The notes under the pieces were generated by a model. That model ran no database searches. It was not told the origin of the DNA and worked only from the letters and a program-made list of their open reading frames with translations. DNA of 37,347 nt from Paludibacteraceae bacterium (GTDB taxonomy: Bacteria; Bacteroidota; Bacteroidia; Bacteroidales; Paludibacteraceae), in NCBI GenBank assembly GCA_905233935.1, contig CAJOFU010000023.1:5967-43313 (forward strand), read 5' to 3'. Position numbers and translations under genes: made by a program. Shown here in pieces: positions 1 to 10,834 of this stretch; position 1 is the stretch's first letter, and each line of letters opens with the position of its first letter.

Positions 1-3020
<3,020 letters not shown>

Positions 3021-3041
3021 TTCGTCTGTCGGATGTTAAAT

Positions 3042-3078
3042 GGTTAAAGTGCAGGTCATCAAGGCCTGCATTTTAACC
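3042..3078 (+). terminator. Hairpin after rpoC
   Basis: A 14-bp stem (one G-U pair) with a 9-nt loop: GGTTAAAGTGCAGG pairs with CCTGCATTTTAACC. It starts 21 nt after the rpoC stop and ends 14 nt before the flippase start. The T run lies inside the stem, so termination may be partial; it could also be an mRNA-processing or attenuation hairpin. Confidence 0.5.
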
Positions 3079-3092
3079 AATATAACAAAGCA

Positions 3093-4341
3093 ATGCTCAA
3101 TCTTTTCCGTTCAACGATGGTACGCAATGCCGGCAAACTGCTGTCGGCAAACGTTATAGCACAGGTGATAGGCATCCTTGTCTATCCTGTATTGACGCGT
3201 ATGTATGCGCCGGAGGATTTTGCGTTGCTTAATCTGTTTATGAGTATTAGCGGTGTGCTTACACTCATCGCTACGGCGGAGTACCAGTACGCTATCGTGC
3301 TGCCAAAAGCCGAGGAACATGCGCGCGCACTAACCCATGTGTGTCTGCTGCTGTTGTCTGCCATGACGTTGCTGACCTGCCTTTCGCTGCCTTTTGCCGG
3401 AGCGATAGCCGGTTTGTTCAAAGCTCCCGAACTGGCAAACTGGTGGTGGCTGATGCCGCTGTCTGTATTCTGCTTGGGCTTGTGGAACATCCTCAACTAT
3501 TGGTATATACGCCGTCGCGCATTTACGCGCATCAGCGGCTACCAGATTACGCAGAGCGTGTTTTCTGCGTCGGGAAAGATCGGCTTGGGCTGGCTTGGAC
3601 GGTTGCAGGGAGGAATGATTGTGGCTTCGGTCTTTGCTCTGCTTCTGTCGATGCTTATCAACGGTGCGTTGGCTTGGCGCGAGTATCTAAGCGAACTCCT
3701 GCACCCGAATCGGTCAGATATGCGTGCTGTATCGCGCGAATACGCCAACTTCCCGAAGTTCAACCTGCCGCGTGCATTGGTCAACTCCGTAGGTATATCG
3801 TTGCCCGTGTGGCTGCTGACACCGCATTTCGGCTTGTCGGAAGTCGGACAGTTGTCCCTCGCCATGATGGCAGCGTTCGTGCCGTTGAGCATTATCTCCC
3901 GTGCGTGTTATCAGGTGCTGTATCAGCGCGTAGCTGAACTGGTGCAGAACACTGTGGCGTTTCTGCTTGTGGATAGCAGGAGCGCTTGTGGTCGGACTAA
4001 TACCGGTGTTTGTCTTTGTGCCGCAACTCGTAACGTTCATCTTCGGTGCCGAGTGGCTGGAGTCCGCGTACATTATCCGTGCCTTGTATCCGTTCATTGT
4101 ACTGACGCCTATATGCGGTTCTATTTGTTTCCTGTCTGACGTGTTTGCCAAACAAAAAACCGCCCTCTGGATGGAGGTCGGTTATGTTGCGGCATTGGCG
4201 TTGGCACTTGTTGCAGGTATTCACACCGGTGACTTCCTGTCAGCCATAGCACTCTTTGCGTGGGTGCGTTTTGCCTACCTTGCTATCCAATTGGTGTGGT
4301 ATATTTTCTTGGTGCGGAATTATAACCGCACACTCTCGTAA
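3093..4341 (+). CDS. Polysaccharide flippase (Wzx/oligosaccharide flippase family), frame broken near 3950
   Basis: A multi-spanning membrane protein of the MOP/oligosaccharide flippase family, expected to move lipid-linked O-antigen or capsule units across the inner membrane. The first frame (3093 to about 3950) has the typical amphipathic N-terminus, the YPVLTRMYAPEDFALLNLF element of the family, and at least seven hydrophobic helices. After ...RVAELVQN the family-like sequence continues in another frame from about 3952 (WRFCLWIAGALVVGLIPV...) and ends at TAA 4339-4341. The combined length of about 410 residues fits the family. The shift requires loss of 3n+2 bases, probably roughly 20 nt. 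The 3' end overlaps the convergent glycosyltransferase gene by 22 bp. The glycosyltransferase neighbour fits an envelope-polysaccharide role. Whether the cell has a functional protein depends on whether the break is real. Confidence 0.85.
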
Positions 4342-5390
4342 ATCTGTTTGAGTTTGCTGCCTACAGCTTGCGACGTGAAGCGTTGCATGTTTGCCGTATC
4401 TGTTGCCGGTTGCCGGTTGGCAAATAGCACGTGTTCTATCTTGTCGGCAAACTGCTCCGGATGGTTCTCTACCTCGTCTTGTTCCACAATGCATGCATCT
4501 ACCTCTTCTGCTATGCCCACAGGCGTGGAGATAATTGTCACTCCTGCCGCTGCTGCTTCCGCCAGTACCACTCCGTAGGTTTCAAACCTACTGCTGAGCA
4601 CAAATGCGTCCGCCCTATGCATCCACTCCGCCACTTCTTGCGGAGTCAACTCACCCGTCCAAAGCAATAGTTCTTCCGGGACGTTCAGCGTTTGGGCATA
4701 CGCGCGTACCTCATCATAATCAATTCCTGTCCCGACCAACACAAGTTGCCAGCCTTGGCGTTTGTCTGCAACAATCTTTGCTGCCCGCAACAGCCCTTTC
4801 ACATTCTTTGCCCGCTCATCAAAGCAACTCACATGCAGCAGTATCTTCTTATCTGAATTCTGATTGCGCGGGGTCCCCGCAAGCTTGCGCAGTGGGGTGC
4901 TTTTGACTTCTGACTTCTGATAAAAGAACTCATCCACTACGTTGTCAATCTTTCCCCATTGCTGTGCTTTTAGTCCGCAATGTTGCATGGCGCGTTGTAG
5001 TGGCAAACTGACCGTCAGAACGATGGATGCCTGGCGGCAGACGGATCGTACGAATTGTTGTTTGGTTGCGGGCATCTGCATGAACTGTCCGTTCTCGGGC
5101 AGATAGCCGCTCCAGTGCTCGATGATGATATACGGAATATTGTATCGCCGTTTGAGCCACAAGGCAAGCATGCCTTGCTTCTGAATGAAATTGAGTTGCA
5201 CCACATCGGGCAATCCCCATTCGCGTTTCAGTTGCCGCCATTGCCGGAGCATATCCCGCCAACTGAGCGAATGGATGACCCGTACATCCACACCTTGTGC
5301 CTGCACAGCCTCCACATGCTTCTGTACGAACAATCCAGCCATTGCGTCACGCTCCGACGGATACCACGGTGTCAGATACAACACTTTCAT
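4320..5390 (-). CDS. Glycosyltransferase, GT4/GT1-like family
   Basis: A predicted cytoplasmic retaining glycosyltransferase of GT-B fold (356 aa). The N-terminal Rossmann half begins MKVLYLTPWYPSE with a glycine-rich acceptor loop (DAMAGLFVQKH). The C-terminal half has the nucleotide-sugar signature: LLHVSCFDERAKNVKGLL, LVLVGTG, LLWTGELTPQEVAEWM, and the E-x7-E motif in SSRFETYGVVLAEAAAAG. The substrate cannot be told from sequence; the flippase next door suggests cell-surface glycan assembly. Residues about 158-181, the linker between the two halves, are encoded by a repeat insertion (7-bp repeats around a GC-rich palindrome, 4852-4921), which has been accommodated in frame. The gene converges on and overlaps the flippase by 22 bp. 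Start ATG at 5388-5390; a block of 24-bp repeats lies directly upstream. Confidence 0.9.
   Translation of the reverse strand: MKVLYLTPWYPSERDAMAGLFVQKHVEAVQAQGVDVRVIHSLSWRDMLRQWRQLKREWGLPDVVQLNFIQKQGMLALWLKRRYNIPYIIIEHWSGYLPENGQFMQMPATKQQFVRSVCRQASIVLTVSLPLQRAMQHCGLKAQQWGKIDNVVDEFFYQKSEVKSTPLRKLAGTPRNQNSDKKILLHVSCFDERAKNVKGLLRAAKIVADKRQGWQLVLVGTGIDYDEVRAYAQTLNVPEELLLWTGELTPQEVAEWMHRADAFVLSSRFETYGVVLAEAAAAGVTIISTPVGIAEEVDACIVEQDEVENHPEQFADKIEHVLFANRQPATDTANMQRFTSQAVGSKLKQIYESVRL
4852..4921. repeat. Composite repeat inside the glycosyltransferase gene: 7-bp repeats flanking a GC-rich palindrome
   Basis: Two heptads (TCTGAAT, TCTGATT) precede, and two GACTTCT heptads follow, a GC-rich core at 4866-4900. 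The core holds CGGGGTCCCCGCAAG (4869-4883), whose first 11 bases are a perfect palindrome, then a second palindrome GCAAGCTTGC, and CGCAGTGGGGTG (4888-4899). The same two sub-blocks, in the same order and also flanked by heptads, occur inside another gene at 18479-18510. Here the element encodes part of an inter-domain linker. Confidence 0.75.
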
Positions 5391-5440
5391 TCAAACAACT
5401 TCAAACGCGCAGCTTCAAACAACATCAAACGCGCAGCTTA
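5391..5440. repeat. Tandem 24-bp repeat (about two units)
   Basis: Alternating TTCAAACAAC and TTCAAACGCGCAGC blocks fill the 50 bp between the glycosyltransferase start and the stop of the FemAB-like gene. Nearly the same unit recurs at 7369-7437 and, in the opposite orientation, at 24968-25030. No spacers are present, so it is not a CRISPR. Confidence 0.85.
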
Positions 5441-5442
5441 AC

Positions 5443-6447
5443 TCACCCTCTTGTCTTCATCAGTTTCTCTTTCCATCGGTTGGCTACCAGCAGCAAGGCG
5501 AACGACGGGCGATAGAGTTTGCTTACGCTCTGATAGGTTACCGCGTGCGAACCGAACTGCTTGTAGTGGTTGGCTATTCCCTCGCTGTCGTTGCCGCCCT
5601 CGAAGTCGAACTGCAAGTTTTTCTCTTTCGCCATACGGATTGCCTCGTCTGCCAAGCGGGCTGATGCACCACTCTTGGCTGCTGAGGGCAGATAGGCAGG
5701 GATGAGGTAATACAAGTACCGTTGATCCCAAACCACAAACGCTGCGGCTGCAGTTTGGTCGCCTTCTTTCACCCGGATGAATGTTCCATGCTCTTCACGG
5801 CGGCATTTCTTTTCCAACACGAGCAGGAACTCCCGCGAGTACGACAAGTGTTGTCCCCGTTCATGCATACATGCTCTGTGGAAACGGTAGAACTCCTCGG
5901 CTGTCATGTCGTAGTTAATTGTTAACCCTTCAGCTTTCTTGAGTTGACGTTTCTTGTTCTGCGAGAAGGCTTCTTCCGCCGATTCGATGTCTGTCAGGTT
6001 GTCTATGCGGTACGTTACGCGATCCTCAACCTTCATCCGCTGCTTACCAAACCAGTAGGGCATAGGGTTACCGATCGGATATTGCTGGTAGTAGTACGCT
6101 ACGCCGAGCGCGCGCAACTTACGGGTTATCACCTTTGATAGCTGCTCTTGCAATTCGGGCGATGCGAACAAGTCATCATTCATCCACACGCCGCCGAACA
6201 TCGTCATCTGCGGCATCACGATGAACTTGTACCATAGCCGCTTGCGAAGCAAGTAAGGCATAGCCGCCACTACCTCGTCATCCTGATCTCTGACTTCTGA
6301 TGTCTGATTTCTGATCTCTGAATTCTTAATAAGCATTACCTCCCAGTTCTTGCCGGCACATACGGCTTCCAGCCACCAGGGCTGCATCATAACCGGCAAT
6401 CCGGGATAACGCTTGCAGAACGCTGCATATTGCTCTTTCGGGGTCAT
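5443..6447 (-). CDS. FemAB/GNAT-like acyltransferase
   Basis: A soluble protein of 334 residues with a double-GNAT (FemAB-like) layout. Recognisable parts are the start TPKEQYAAFCKRYPGLPVMMQPWWLEAV, the central SQNKKRQLKKAEGL segment, FYRFHRACMHERGQHLSYSREFL, and the C-terminal ASARLADEAIRMAKEKNLQFDFEGGNDSEGIANHYKQFGS, typical of peptidoglycan-bridge or exopolysaccharide-linked acyltransferases in this phylum. The substrate is unknown. I start the gene at ATG 6445-6447; longer readings run into the promoter region and are not protein-like. Residues about 42-58 (EIRNQTSEVRDQDDE) come from six tandem 7-bp repeats (6283-6324), exactly 42 nt and so frame-neutral, placed between the first helix and the first strand of the core. 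Confidence 0.8.
   Translation of the reverse strand: MTPKEQYAAFCKRYPGLPVMMQPWWLEAVCAGKNWEVMLIKNSEIRNQTSEVRDQDDEVVAAMPYLLRKRLWYKFIVMPQMTMFGGVWMNDDLFASPELQEQLSKVITRKLRALGVAYYYQQYPIGNPMPYWFGKQRMKVEDRVTYRIDNLTDIESAEEAFSQNKKRQLKKAEGLTINYDMTAEEFYRFHRACMHERGQHLSYSREFLLVLEKKCRREEHGTFIRVKEGDQTAAAAFVVWDQRYLYYLIPAYLPSAAKSGASARLADEAIRMAKEKNLQFDFEGGNDSEGIANHYKQFGSHAVTYQSVSKLYRPSFALLLVANRWKEKLMKTRG
6283..6324. repeat. Six 7-bp tandem repeats inside the FemAB-like gene
   Basis: Consecutive heptads CTGATCT, CTGACTT, CTGATGT, CTGATTT, CTGATCT, CTGAATT. They are degenerate only at positions 5-7, and 42 nt equals 14 codons. Confidence 0.85.
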
Positions 6448-6524
6448 AGTACATCGATTTAACTCTGCAAAGATACGAAAAATAAATGATATTTGCAAAT
6501 ATTCATGCCAAAATATCCGAATTA

Positions 6525-6556
6525 TTTGCAAATCTGCAAATTTTTTCGTACCTTTG
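6525..6556 (+). promoter_or_regulatory. Bacteroidales sigma-ABfr-type promoter for the DUF5020 gene
   Basis: A -33 box TTTG (6525-6528) and a -7 box TACCTTTG (6549-6556) are separated by 20 nt, matching the TTTG / TAnnTTTG consensus of Bacteroides primary-sigma promoters. It lies 27 nt upstream of the ATG at 6583. Confidence 0.85.
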
Positions 6557-6582
6557 CACGCTGTAACCAAAAATCAAATGCC

Positions 6583-7368
6583 ATGTTATCAAAATTTCAT
6601 ACCTCTCTCGCGGTATCGTTTGCCTTGTTTATGCTATTTGCTTCGTCTGTTCAGGCAGGCACGAATCTTCAGTTATATTACGATTTCGGTAGTATGGGCA
6701 CGGCGTGCACCAACCAGCGTTCACCGCGTGTGACCACTACGCTCGAACTGTTCTATCCCGACAAGTGGGGCAACACCTTCGCCTTCATCGACATCGACTA
6801 TGCAATCCATCCGAATGATCCGGCTAATACGCCTTTTATGATGTACGGCGAGATAGCGCGTTGTCTGAACTTCTGGCAGAATAGCAAAGTCAAAGACCTC
6901 AGCATTCAGGTAGAGTACAATGGTGGCTTAGGTATAGGCAAGGGCGCAGACGGTAAACTCTTCGGCTACGGGATCAACCATGCGGCGTTGGTCGGTCTGA
7001 ACTATTGCCTGCACACGAAGGATTATAAGAACATTTTCAACCTCGAACTGCTCTACAAGTATATCGCCGACCCCGACAACGGTATCCACAACCAAATACC
7101 CTTGCAGTTCACGTTCGTTTGGGGTTGTGACGACTTCTGTACCGCACCCGGACTGCGATTCTCGGGATTCTTGGATATTTGGGGTCAGCGCAATGCCGTC
7201 GGGCAGTCGTTCGTGATGATCAGCGAACCGCAACTATGGTACAATGTCGGACGCTGGTTCAAGTGCCCGAACCTGAACATCGGCACGGAGATTGAGTTCA
7301 GTTACAACTTCACCGGCAGCGGATTCATGTGCAATCCCTGCCTCGGCATCAAGTGGACGTTTGACTAG
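6583..7368 (+). CDS. DUF5020-family outer membrane protein
   Basis: An exported protein of 261 residues with a signal peptide (MLSKFHTSLAVSFALFMLF then SSVQA, cleavage probably near residue 24). The mature part is a run of alternating strands with the DUF5020 hallmarks: LQLYYDFG at the N-terminus, TLELFYPDKWGNTFAFIDIDY, VEYNGGLG, LVGLNYC, LQFTFVWG, FSGFLDIWGQ and EPQLWYNVGRWF. The fold is a predicted small beta-barrel, distantly like the nucleoside channel Tsx, in the outer membrane. No substrate is known. The nearer ATG at 6583 is chosen because only it gives a proper signal peptide downstream of the promoter. It is a single-gene transcript bounded by 24-bp repeats and the folE terminator region. 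Confidence 0.85.
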   Translation: MLSKFHTSLAVSFALFMLFASSVQAGTNLQLYYDFGSMGTACTNQRSPRVTTTLELFYPDKWGNTFAFIDIDYAIHPNDPANTPFMMYGEIARCLNFWQNSKVKDLSIQVEYNGGLGIGKGADGKLFGYGINHAALVGLNYCLHTKDYKNIFNLELLYKYIADPDNGIHNQIPLQFTFVWGCDDFCTAPGLRFSGFLDIWGQRNAVGQSFVMISEPQLWYNVGRWFKCPNLNIGTEIEFSYNFTGSGFMCNPCLGIKWTFD

Positions 7369-7437
7369 TCAAACGCGCAGCTTCAAACAACTTCAAACGC
7401 GCAGCTTCAAACAACTTCAAACGCGAAGCTTCAAACT
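7369..7437. repeat. Tandem 24-bp repeat (nearly three units)
   Basis: Starting right after the DUF5020 stop, the unit made of TCAAACGCGCAGCT plus TCAAACAACT is repeated; the last unit has CGCGAAGC instead of CGCGCAGC. Same family as 5391-5440 and 24968-25030. Confidence 0.88.
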
Positions 7438-7465
7438 AAAAAAAACGCTCCTACTTGGGAGCGTT
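7437..7465 (-). terminator. Intrinsic terminator overlapping the folE stop codon
   Basis: Read on the minus strand, ACGCTCC and GGAGCGT form a 7-bp stem followed by a run of T. The folE stop TAG lies in the loop, so the last codons of the gene build the stem. This is a textbook terminator shape. Confidence 0.85.
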
Positions 7466-8044
7466 CAGTATAAGATTCAGGAACTCTTGCCGTGTCTCTT
7501 TGCGGTTGAATGCACCAGTGAAATCCGAGGTGACGGTCAGCGAGTGTTGCTTCTGCACACCGCGCATCTGCATGCACAGGTGTTCCGCCTCGATCACCAC
7601 CATCACGCCTAAGGGGTTGAGCGTGCGCTGGATGCAGTCCTTGATCTCGGTTGTCAGGCGCTCCTGCACCTGCAAGCGGCGTGCAAACACATCCACCACA
7701 CGGGCTATCTTGCTCAGTCCTGTTATCCTGCCGTTGGGTATATACGCCACATGCGCTTTGCCGAAGAACGGCAGCATGTGATGCTCGCACAACGAGTAGA
7801 ACTCTATATCTTTGACCACTACCATCTGTTGGTAATCTTCCTCAAACAATGCCGAGCGCAGTATTGCCTCGGGGTCTTCGTTGTAGCCCTTGGTCAGAAA
7901 CTGCAGCGACTTGCCCACACGATGCGGTGTACGCTTCAGTCCTTCGCGTTCGGGGTCTTCACCCAGCACGCGAATCATATCCTCTACATGCGCAGATATT
8001 GCGTCTGTCACCTCAACCTTCGGATTAAATGCCTGTAAATCCAT
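7451..8044 (-). CDS. folE: GTP cyclohydrolase I
   Basis: Converts GTP to 7,8-dihydroneopterin triphosphate and formate, the first step of folate/tetrahydropterin synthesis (EC 3.5.4.16). The 197-residue protein has the family landmarks: [15 protein letters not shown], the zinc and active-site segment [20 protein letters not shown], the GLSKIARVV helix, RLQVQERLT, and the third zinc ligand in [11 protein letters not shown]. Length is normal. I take ATG 8042-8044 as start; the longer reading begins in a 7-bp repeat tract. It is the last gene of a leftward group after the SPOR and HAD genes. The spacer to the SPOR gene is filled by 7-bp repeats ending at the ATG, so no classical Shine-Dalgarno is visible. 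Confidence 0.97.
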   Translation of the reverse strand: MDLQAFNPKVEVTDAISAHVEDMIRVLGEDPEREGLKRTPHRVGKSLQFLTKGYNEDPEAILRSALFEEDYQQMVVVKDIEFYSLCEHHMLPFFGKAHVAYIPNGRITGLSKIARVVDVFARRLQVQERLTTEIKDCIQRTLNPLGVMVVIEAEHLCMQMRGVQKQHSLTVTSDFTGAFNRKETRQEFLNLILNAPK

Positions 8045-8073
8045 ACTTTCAACTTTCAACTATCAACTATCAA
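8045..8073. repeat. 7-bp repeats immediately before the folE start codon
   Basis: On the minus strand the tract reads ATAGTTG, ATAGTTG, ATAGTTG, AAAGTTG, AAAGT and runs straight into the ATG. It fills the whole spacer after the SPOR gene and occupies the ribosome-binding position. Confidence 0.85.
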
Positions 8074-8613
8074 CTATTTTACTTTCACCTGATCCCGCAC
8101 AATATACGTGTAGTCCGCCAAATCAGGGAACAAGCCCTTGAACACATCGCGGAACTCGGCTGCCTGCTGCTCGTCAAGGAAGTCGCCCAGACGTACTTTC
8201 CACGACGGCGATGCATAGATTACGTACACCGCTACGTTCATTGCTTGCTTTACGCGTTGCTCGATCAGTAGGGCTTCCGTCTTGCCGCGTTGCGGGTTGT
8301 TCGACGAATATACTTGCACGCGGAATCCCGCCCGCTCTATCTCACCGCGCTCCACACCGGCAGTCTTCTCTTCCATCAGCAGGGTGATCAGGCTGTCCTG
8401 CTCCACATGCACGTTGGGCATATCCAGCAGGATCTGCGGATAGACGAGCACTACCGGCGGCACGCTGTCGAATGCGAACGTCAATGCCGTATCCGATGCC
8501 AAGGTATCAGTCGCTTGCACCGGCATCGCTTCTGTTGCTGCAACCTGCGCAAGCATAGGCTGCGTCACGGCTAATAGTAGCAATGATATATATATCGCAA
8601 TTAGTCTCATCAT
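8074..8613 (-). CDS. Exported SPOR-domain protein
   Basis: A 179-residue secreted protein: signal peptide MMRLIAIYISLLLLAVTQPMLAQ, a low-complexity linker, then a SPOR domain (GFRVQVYSSNNPQRGKTEALLIEQRVKQ... through WKVRLGDFLDEQQAAEFRDVFKGLFPD). SPOR domains bind denuded septal peptidoglycan, so a periplasmic or cell-division-related role is likely, though many Bacteroidales carry several with unknown tasks. It is transcribed with folE (29-nt spacer), probably from the HAD-gene promoter or a local one. Confidence 0.88.
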   Translation of the reverse strand: MMRLIAIYISLLLLAVTQPMLAQVAATEAMPVQATDTLASDTALTFAFDSVPPVVLVYPQILLDMPNVHVEQDSLITLLMEEKTAGVERGEIERAGFRVQVYSSNNPQRGKTEALLIEQRVKQAMNVAVYVIYASPSWKVRLGDFLDEQQAAEFRDVFKGLFPDLADYTYIVRDQVKVK

Positions 8614-8681
8614 TTAAGTCTTTAATCCTTACTCCTTATTCCATATTATCCATTTAACGACAGCAAAAATCGTGCCGCATC

Positions 8682-9734
8682 TTATTCAAACACGAAATCC
8701 GTCTTCTCTACGCCGTAGCCGTAGATTGTCTTGAAGTCGTCGTGCATGGAGATGACGTAGTAATCCGAGTCGCGCCACTGCTCGCCGAGCTTCAGCGCTT
8801 TGTCGCGGTTGGCGTGATCGCGGTCTTCGTCATCGGCAATGAGCATGAACGCTGCTGTCTTGTACTGCTTGTTGCCCAGGCAGTAGTTATGCATGGCGCA
8901 GTCGCCGCCGCTGTTGCCGAACGAGAGTACCGGCACTTTCCCTATCTCCTGTGCGATCTGCAGCACTTTGTTCGTCTTCAGGTTCTTGATGATCAGCTCA
9001 TCGGTGCGCAGTAGCTCTTCCTCTTTGCCCATGGTGTAGTCCACGCCGGCTTCGCTGCCCTGTTCTGATGAACGAAAACGAACATCCATGCCGATGACGC
9101 GGTTGGGCGCTACTATCGAATACGTCAGCGCGCGGCAGATGAAGCGGTCGCTGCCCGACACGACGTAGTTTGTAAACCCGTTCGCTTCCAGGTAGTTGAA
9201 CACCTCCAACATCGGCTTGTAGAAACTCTCGCCGTAGGTCATGCCTGTAAATCCGTTGGCAGGTGTCTTGGCGTAGTTCTTGACGTAGCTGTCGAACTCG
9301 GCTATTGTCATGCCGGAGTACGCTTTGGCGGCTGCATAGGCGTGCTTCATGTCGAAGTGCTCGGGCAACTTCGTGCCGTTGCGAACGAAGTTACGTATCT
9401 CCTGTGCCGTCTGCCGTACATCTTCCGGGCAGGTGTCGCGGTAGGTGACATCGTCCAGTGCGCGGTATTCCAGCAGGTTGTACTCGAAGTACGTAGGGTA
9501 GAGCTCGCCCACGAACGTGCCGTCCATGTCGAACGTCGCTATACGGTCACTGACCGGAATGAAGTTCGCCGACTGAGGATCCGTCACGTCCTGCACATAC
9601 GCCTGCAAGGCGGTCAACGCCTCACACTCGTTCCACAGCGTGAAGTACTCTTTCTGCGCCGGTTCGTTCTGGTTGCATGAGCACAAAACGCCTGCGAGAA
9701 CAATAACAAGAATCTTGATTGATAAATTTCTCAT
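8682..9734 (-). CDS. HAD-superfamily lipoprotein phosphatase
   Basis: A 350-residue lipoprotein with the lipobox VLCSC (Cys about residue 20). It carries the haloacid dehalogenase core: motif I FDMDGTF (nucleophile Asp and acid/base Asp), motif II VVSGSDRF, and motif III/IV VLSFGNSGGDCAM. The large cap between motif I and II and the C-terminal YYVISMHDDFKTIYGYGVEK fit secreted HAD phosphatases of the acid-phosphatase/phosphoserine-phosphatase-like group in Bacteroidetes. The substrate is not known; periplasmic phosphate scavenging is plausible. The gene has its own promoter and probably leads the transcript that includes the SPOR protein and folE. Confidence 0.85.
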   Translation of the reverse strand: MRNLSIKILVIVLAGVLCSCNQNEPAQKEYFTLWNECEALTALQAYVQDVTDPQSANFIPVSDRIATFDMDGTFVGELYPTYFEYNLLEYRALDDVTYRDTCPEDVRQTAQEIRNFVRNGTKLPEHFDMKHAYAAAKAYSGMTIAEFDSYVKNYAKTPANGFTGMTYGESFYKPMLEVFNYLEANGFTNYVVSGSDRFICRALTYSIVAPNRVIGMDVRFRSSEQGSEAGVDYTMGKEEELLRTDELIIKNLKTNKVLQIAQEIGKVPVLSFGNSGGDCAMHNYCLGNKQYKTAAFMLIADDEDRDHANRDKALKLGEQWRDSDYYVISMHDDFKTIYGYGVEKTDFVFE

Positions 9735-9759
9735 TTCATCAATTTTTCATTTAAGCATG

Positions 9760-9791
9760 CAAAGATACTGCTTTTTTTTGATATATGCAAA
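9760..9791 (-). promoter_or_regulatory. Promoter of the HAD phosphatase gene
   Basis: On the minus strand TTTG (9788-9791) and TATCTTTG (9760-9767) are 20 nt apart, a perfect Bacteroidales promoter, with the predicted start of transcription about 20 nt before the ATG at 9734. Confidence 0.82.
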
Positions 9792-9819
9792 GAAATGAAA
9801 CGTCTCGGAGTGGGGACGA

Positions 9820-10026
9820 TTATATCGTTTGGTACAATGACACCGGACCTTCATGCCAGCGTTTTGTACTTTCTTGCTCTAATTGCTTATACATGTCGGA
9901 GGCATAGACTTTGCGCATGGCATCCAACACGGATATGTCATGGTGACGAGCATACATCTCTGCTACAGCTAGCACCTTACCTGGTAGCAACAGATATAGA
10001 TTGTCTTGTGTTAAATTTCCGCTCAT
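9820..10026 (-). CDS. Small helical protein of the DUF3990/DUF3791 cassette
   Basis: A 68-residue protein, MSGNLTQDNLYLLLPGKVLA..., predicted to be mostly helical, with the motif HHDISVLDAMRKVYASDMYKQL that resembles small accessory proteins encoded beside DUF3990 genes. It overlaps the DUF3990 gene by 4 bp, so the three genes are translationally coupled. In a toxin-antitoxin reading it would be a second antitoxin or chaperone-like partner. I cannot assign a biochemical function. Confidence 0.65.
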   Translation of the reverse strand: MSGNLTQDNLYLLLPGKVLAVAEMYARHHDISVLDAMRKVYASDMYKQLEQESTKRWHEGPVSLYQTI

Positions 10027-10505
10027 TTACGAACCTCCTTAACTTCTATAAAGCGGAGATATGGCAATGCCTTCTCCGTGTGGAATAACATTTGGTCAAA
10101 GAGTTTATACACTTTCAACTCGGTTAATAACGAGGCTTTGGAGATAAAACCTTGTTCATATAGACCAAACTGCAGATATACTTTGTCATTGGCAACAGGT
10201 CCGTATACCAAATCATAGTCGTGCCGATATGTCTCGTCTTGTCTGTTACACATAACGAAATCTATCCACTCGTCCGACGGACCATCAAACCAAAGCACTT
10301 TGAGCTCCTTGAGCGCCTTTTCGTCAAACTCATAAACATTAACGTAGTTGACTTGGTCCGGCGATTTAATTTTGCGCTCAGCCCAATCATATGCTTGCTT
10401 TTCCGCACAAGTCGTGTAAAAACCGGAACCGTAGTCTAACGTGCGATTAGGTTCTATTATTCGCGGTTCGCGAACTATCGTATTACTGCCGTGATAGAGT
10501 ATCAT
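10023..10505 (-). CDS. DUF3990 protein, predicted ADP-ribosyltransferase-like toxin
   Basis: A 160-residue protein starting MILYHGSNTIVREPRI. The YHGS start, the LDYGSGFYTTCAEKQAYDWAERK segment and the late YLQFGLYEQGFIS match DUF3990. That family is placed by fold prediction with ADP-ribosyltransferases, in which the first H/Y and a later Q/E line the NAD pocket. The middle gene of a leftward three-gene cassette, it overlaps both neighbours by 4 bp. Small size, tight coupling and a small helical partner on each side suggest a toxin-antitoxin or stress module. The catalytic assignment rests on family knowledge, not on anything I could test here. Confidence 0.75.
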   Translation of the reverse strand: MILYHGSNTIVREPRIIEPNRTLDYGSGFYTTCAEKQAYDWAERKIKSPDQVNYVNVYEFDEKALKELKVLWFDGPSDEWIDFVMCNRQDETYRHDYDLVYGPVANDKVYLQFGLYEQGFISKASLLTELKVYKLFDQMLFHTEKALPYLRFIEVKEVRK

Positions 10506-10705
10506 TTGTCTTGTAAAAATTCATCAATTTCTTCCACTATCCATCGTTCTCCCTGCGTGTGCAACACTCCATAATGTTTTGTTAGGTATTCGGTTACACC
10601 TTTCTCATCAAACAACTTCATTACATCCTCACCGGACATGTGATGACGCATTTTGTACGCCTCTACACAAAAGGATACAAAATATAATTCTTCGTGACTA
10701 CGCAT
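10502..10705 (-). CDS. DUF3791 protein, predicted antitoxin partner
   Basis: A 67-residue protein (MRSHEELYFVSFCVEAYKMRHHM...). The helical pattern, VEAYKMRHHMSGEDVMKLFDEKGVTEYLTK and HTQG, is that of DUF3791, which commonly precedes DUF3990. I start it at ATG 10703-10705: a longer TTG reading would begin inside the -7 promoter box. As first gene of the cassette, it fits the antitoxin-first arrangement. Confidence 0.75.
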   Translation of the reverse strand: MRSHEELYFVSFCVEAYKMRHHMSGEDVMKLFDEKGVTEYLTKHYGVLHTQGERWIVEEIDEFLQDK

Positions 10706-10726
10706 CGTCTTTGCAACTTTAGGCTG

Positions 10727-10758
10727 CAAAGTTACTACTTTTTTTTCACATATGCAAA
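10727..10758 (-). promoter_or_regulatory. Promoter of the DUF3791-DUF3990 cassette
   Basis: On the minus strand TTTG (10755-10758) and TAACTTTG (10727-10734) are 20 nt apart. Transcription would start about 15 nt before the ATG, giving a very short leader. Confidence 0.82.
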
Positions 10759-10834
10759 TTTATTTGCAAAAATCGCACGGGAAAGTGAATTTTGTAAGAC
10801 AAAAAGGCATATTGAGAGCCACAACCTTTTTCAG

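Noticed and set aside
5391..7437. CRISPR array
   Set aside because: The 24-bp units are directly adjacent without unique spacers, and no cas gene is present.
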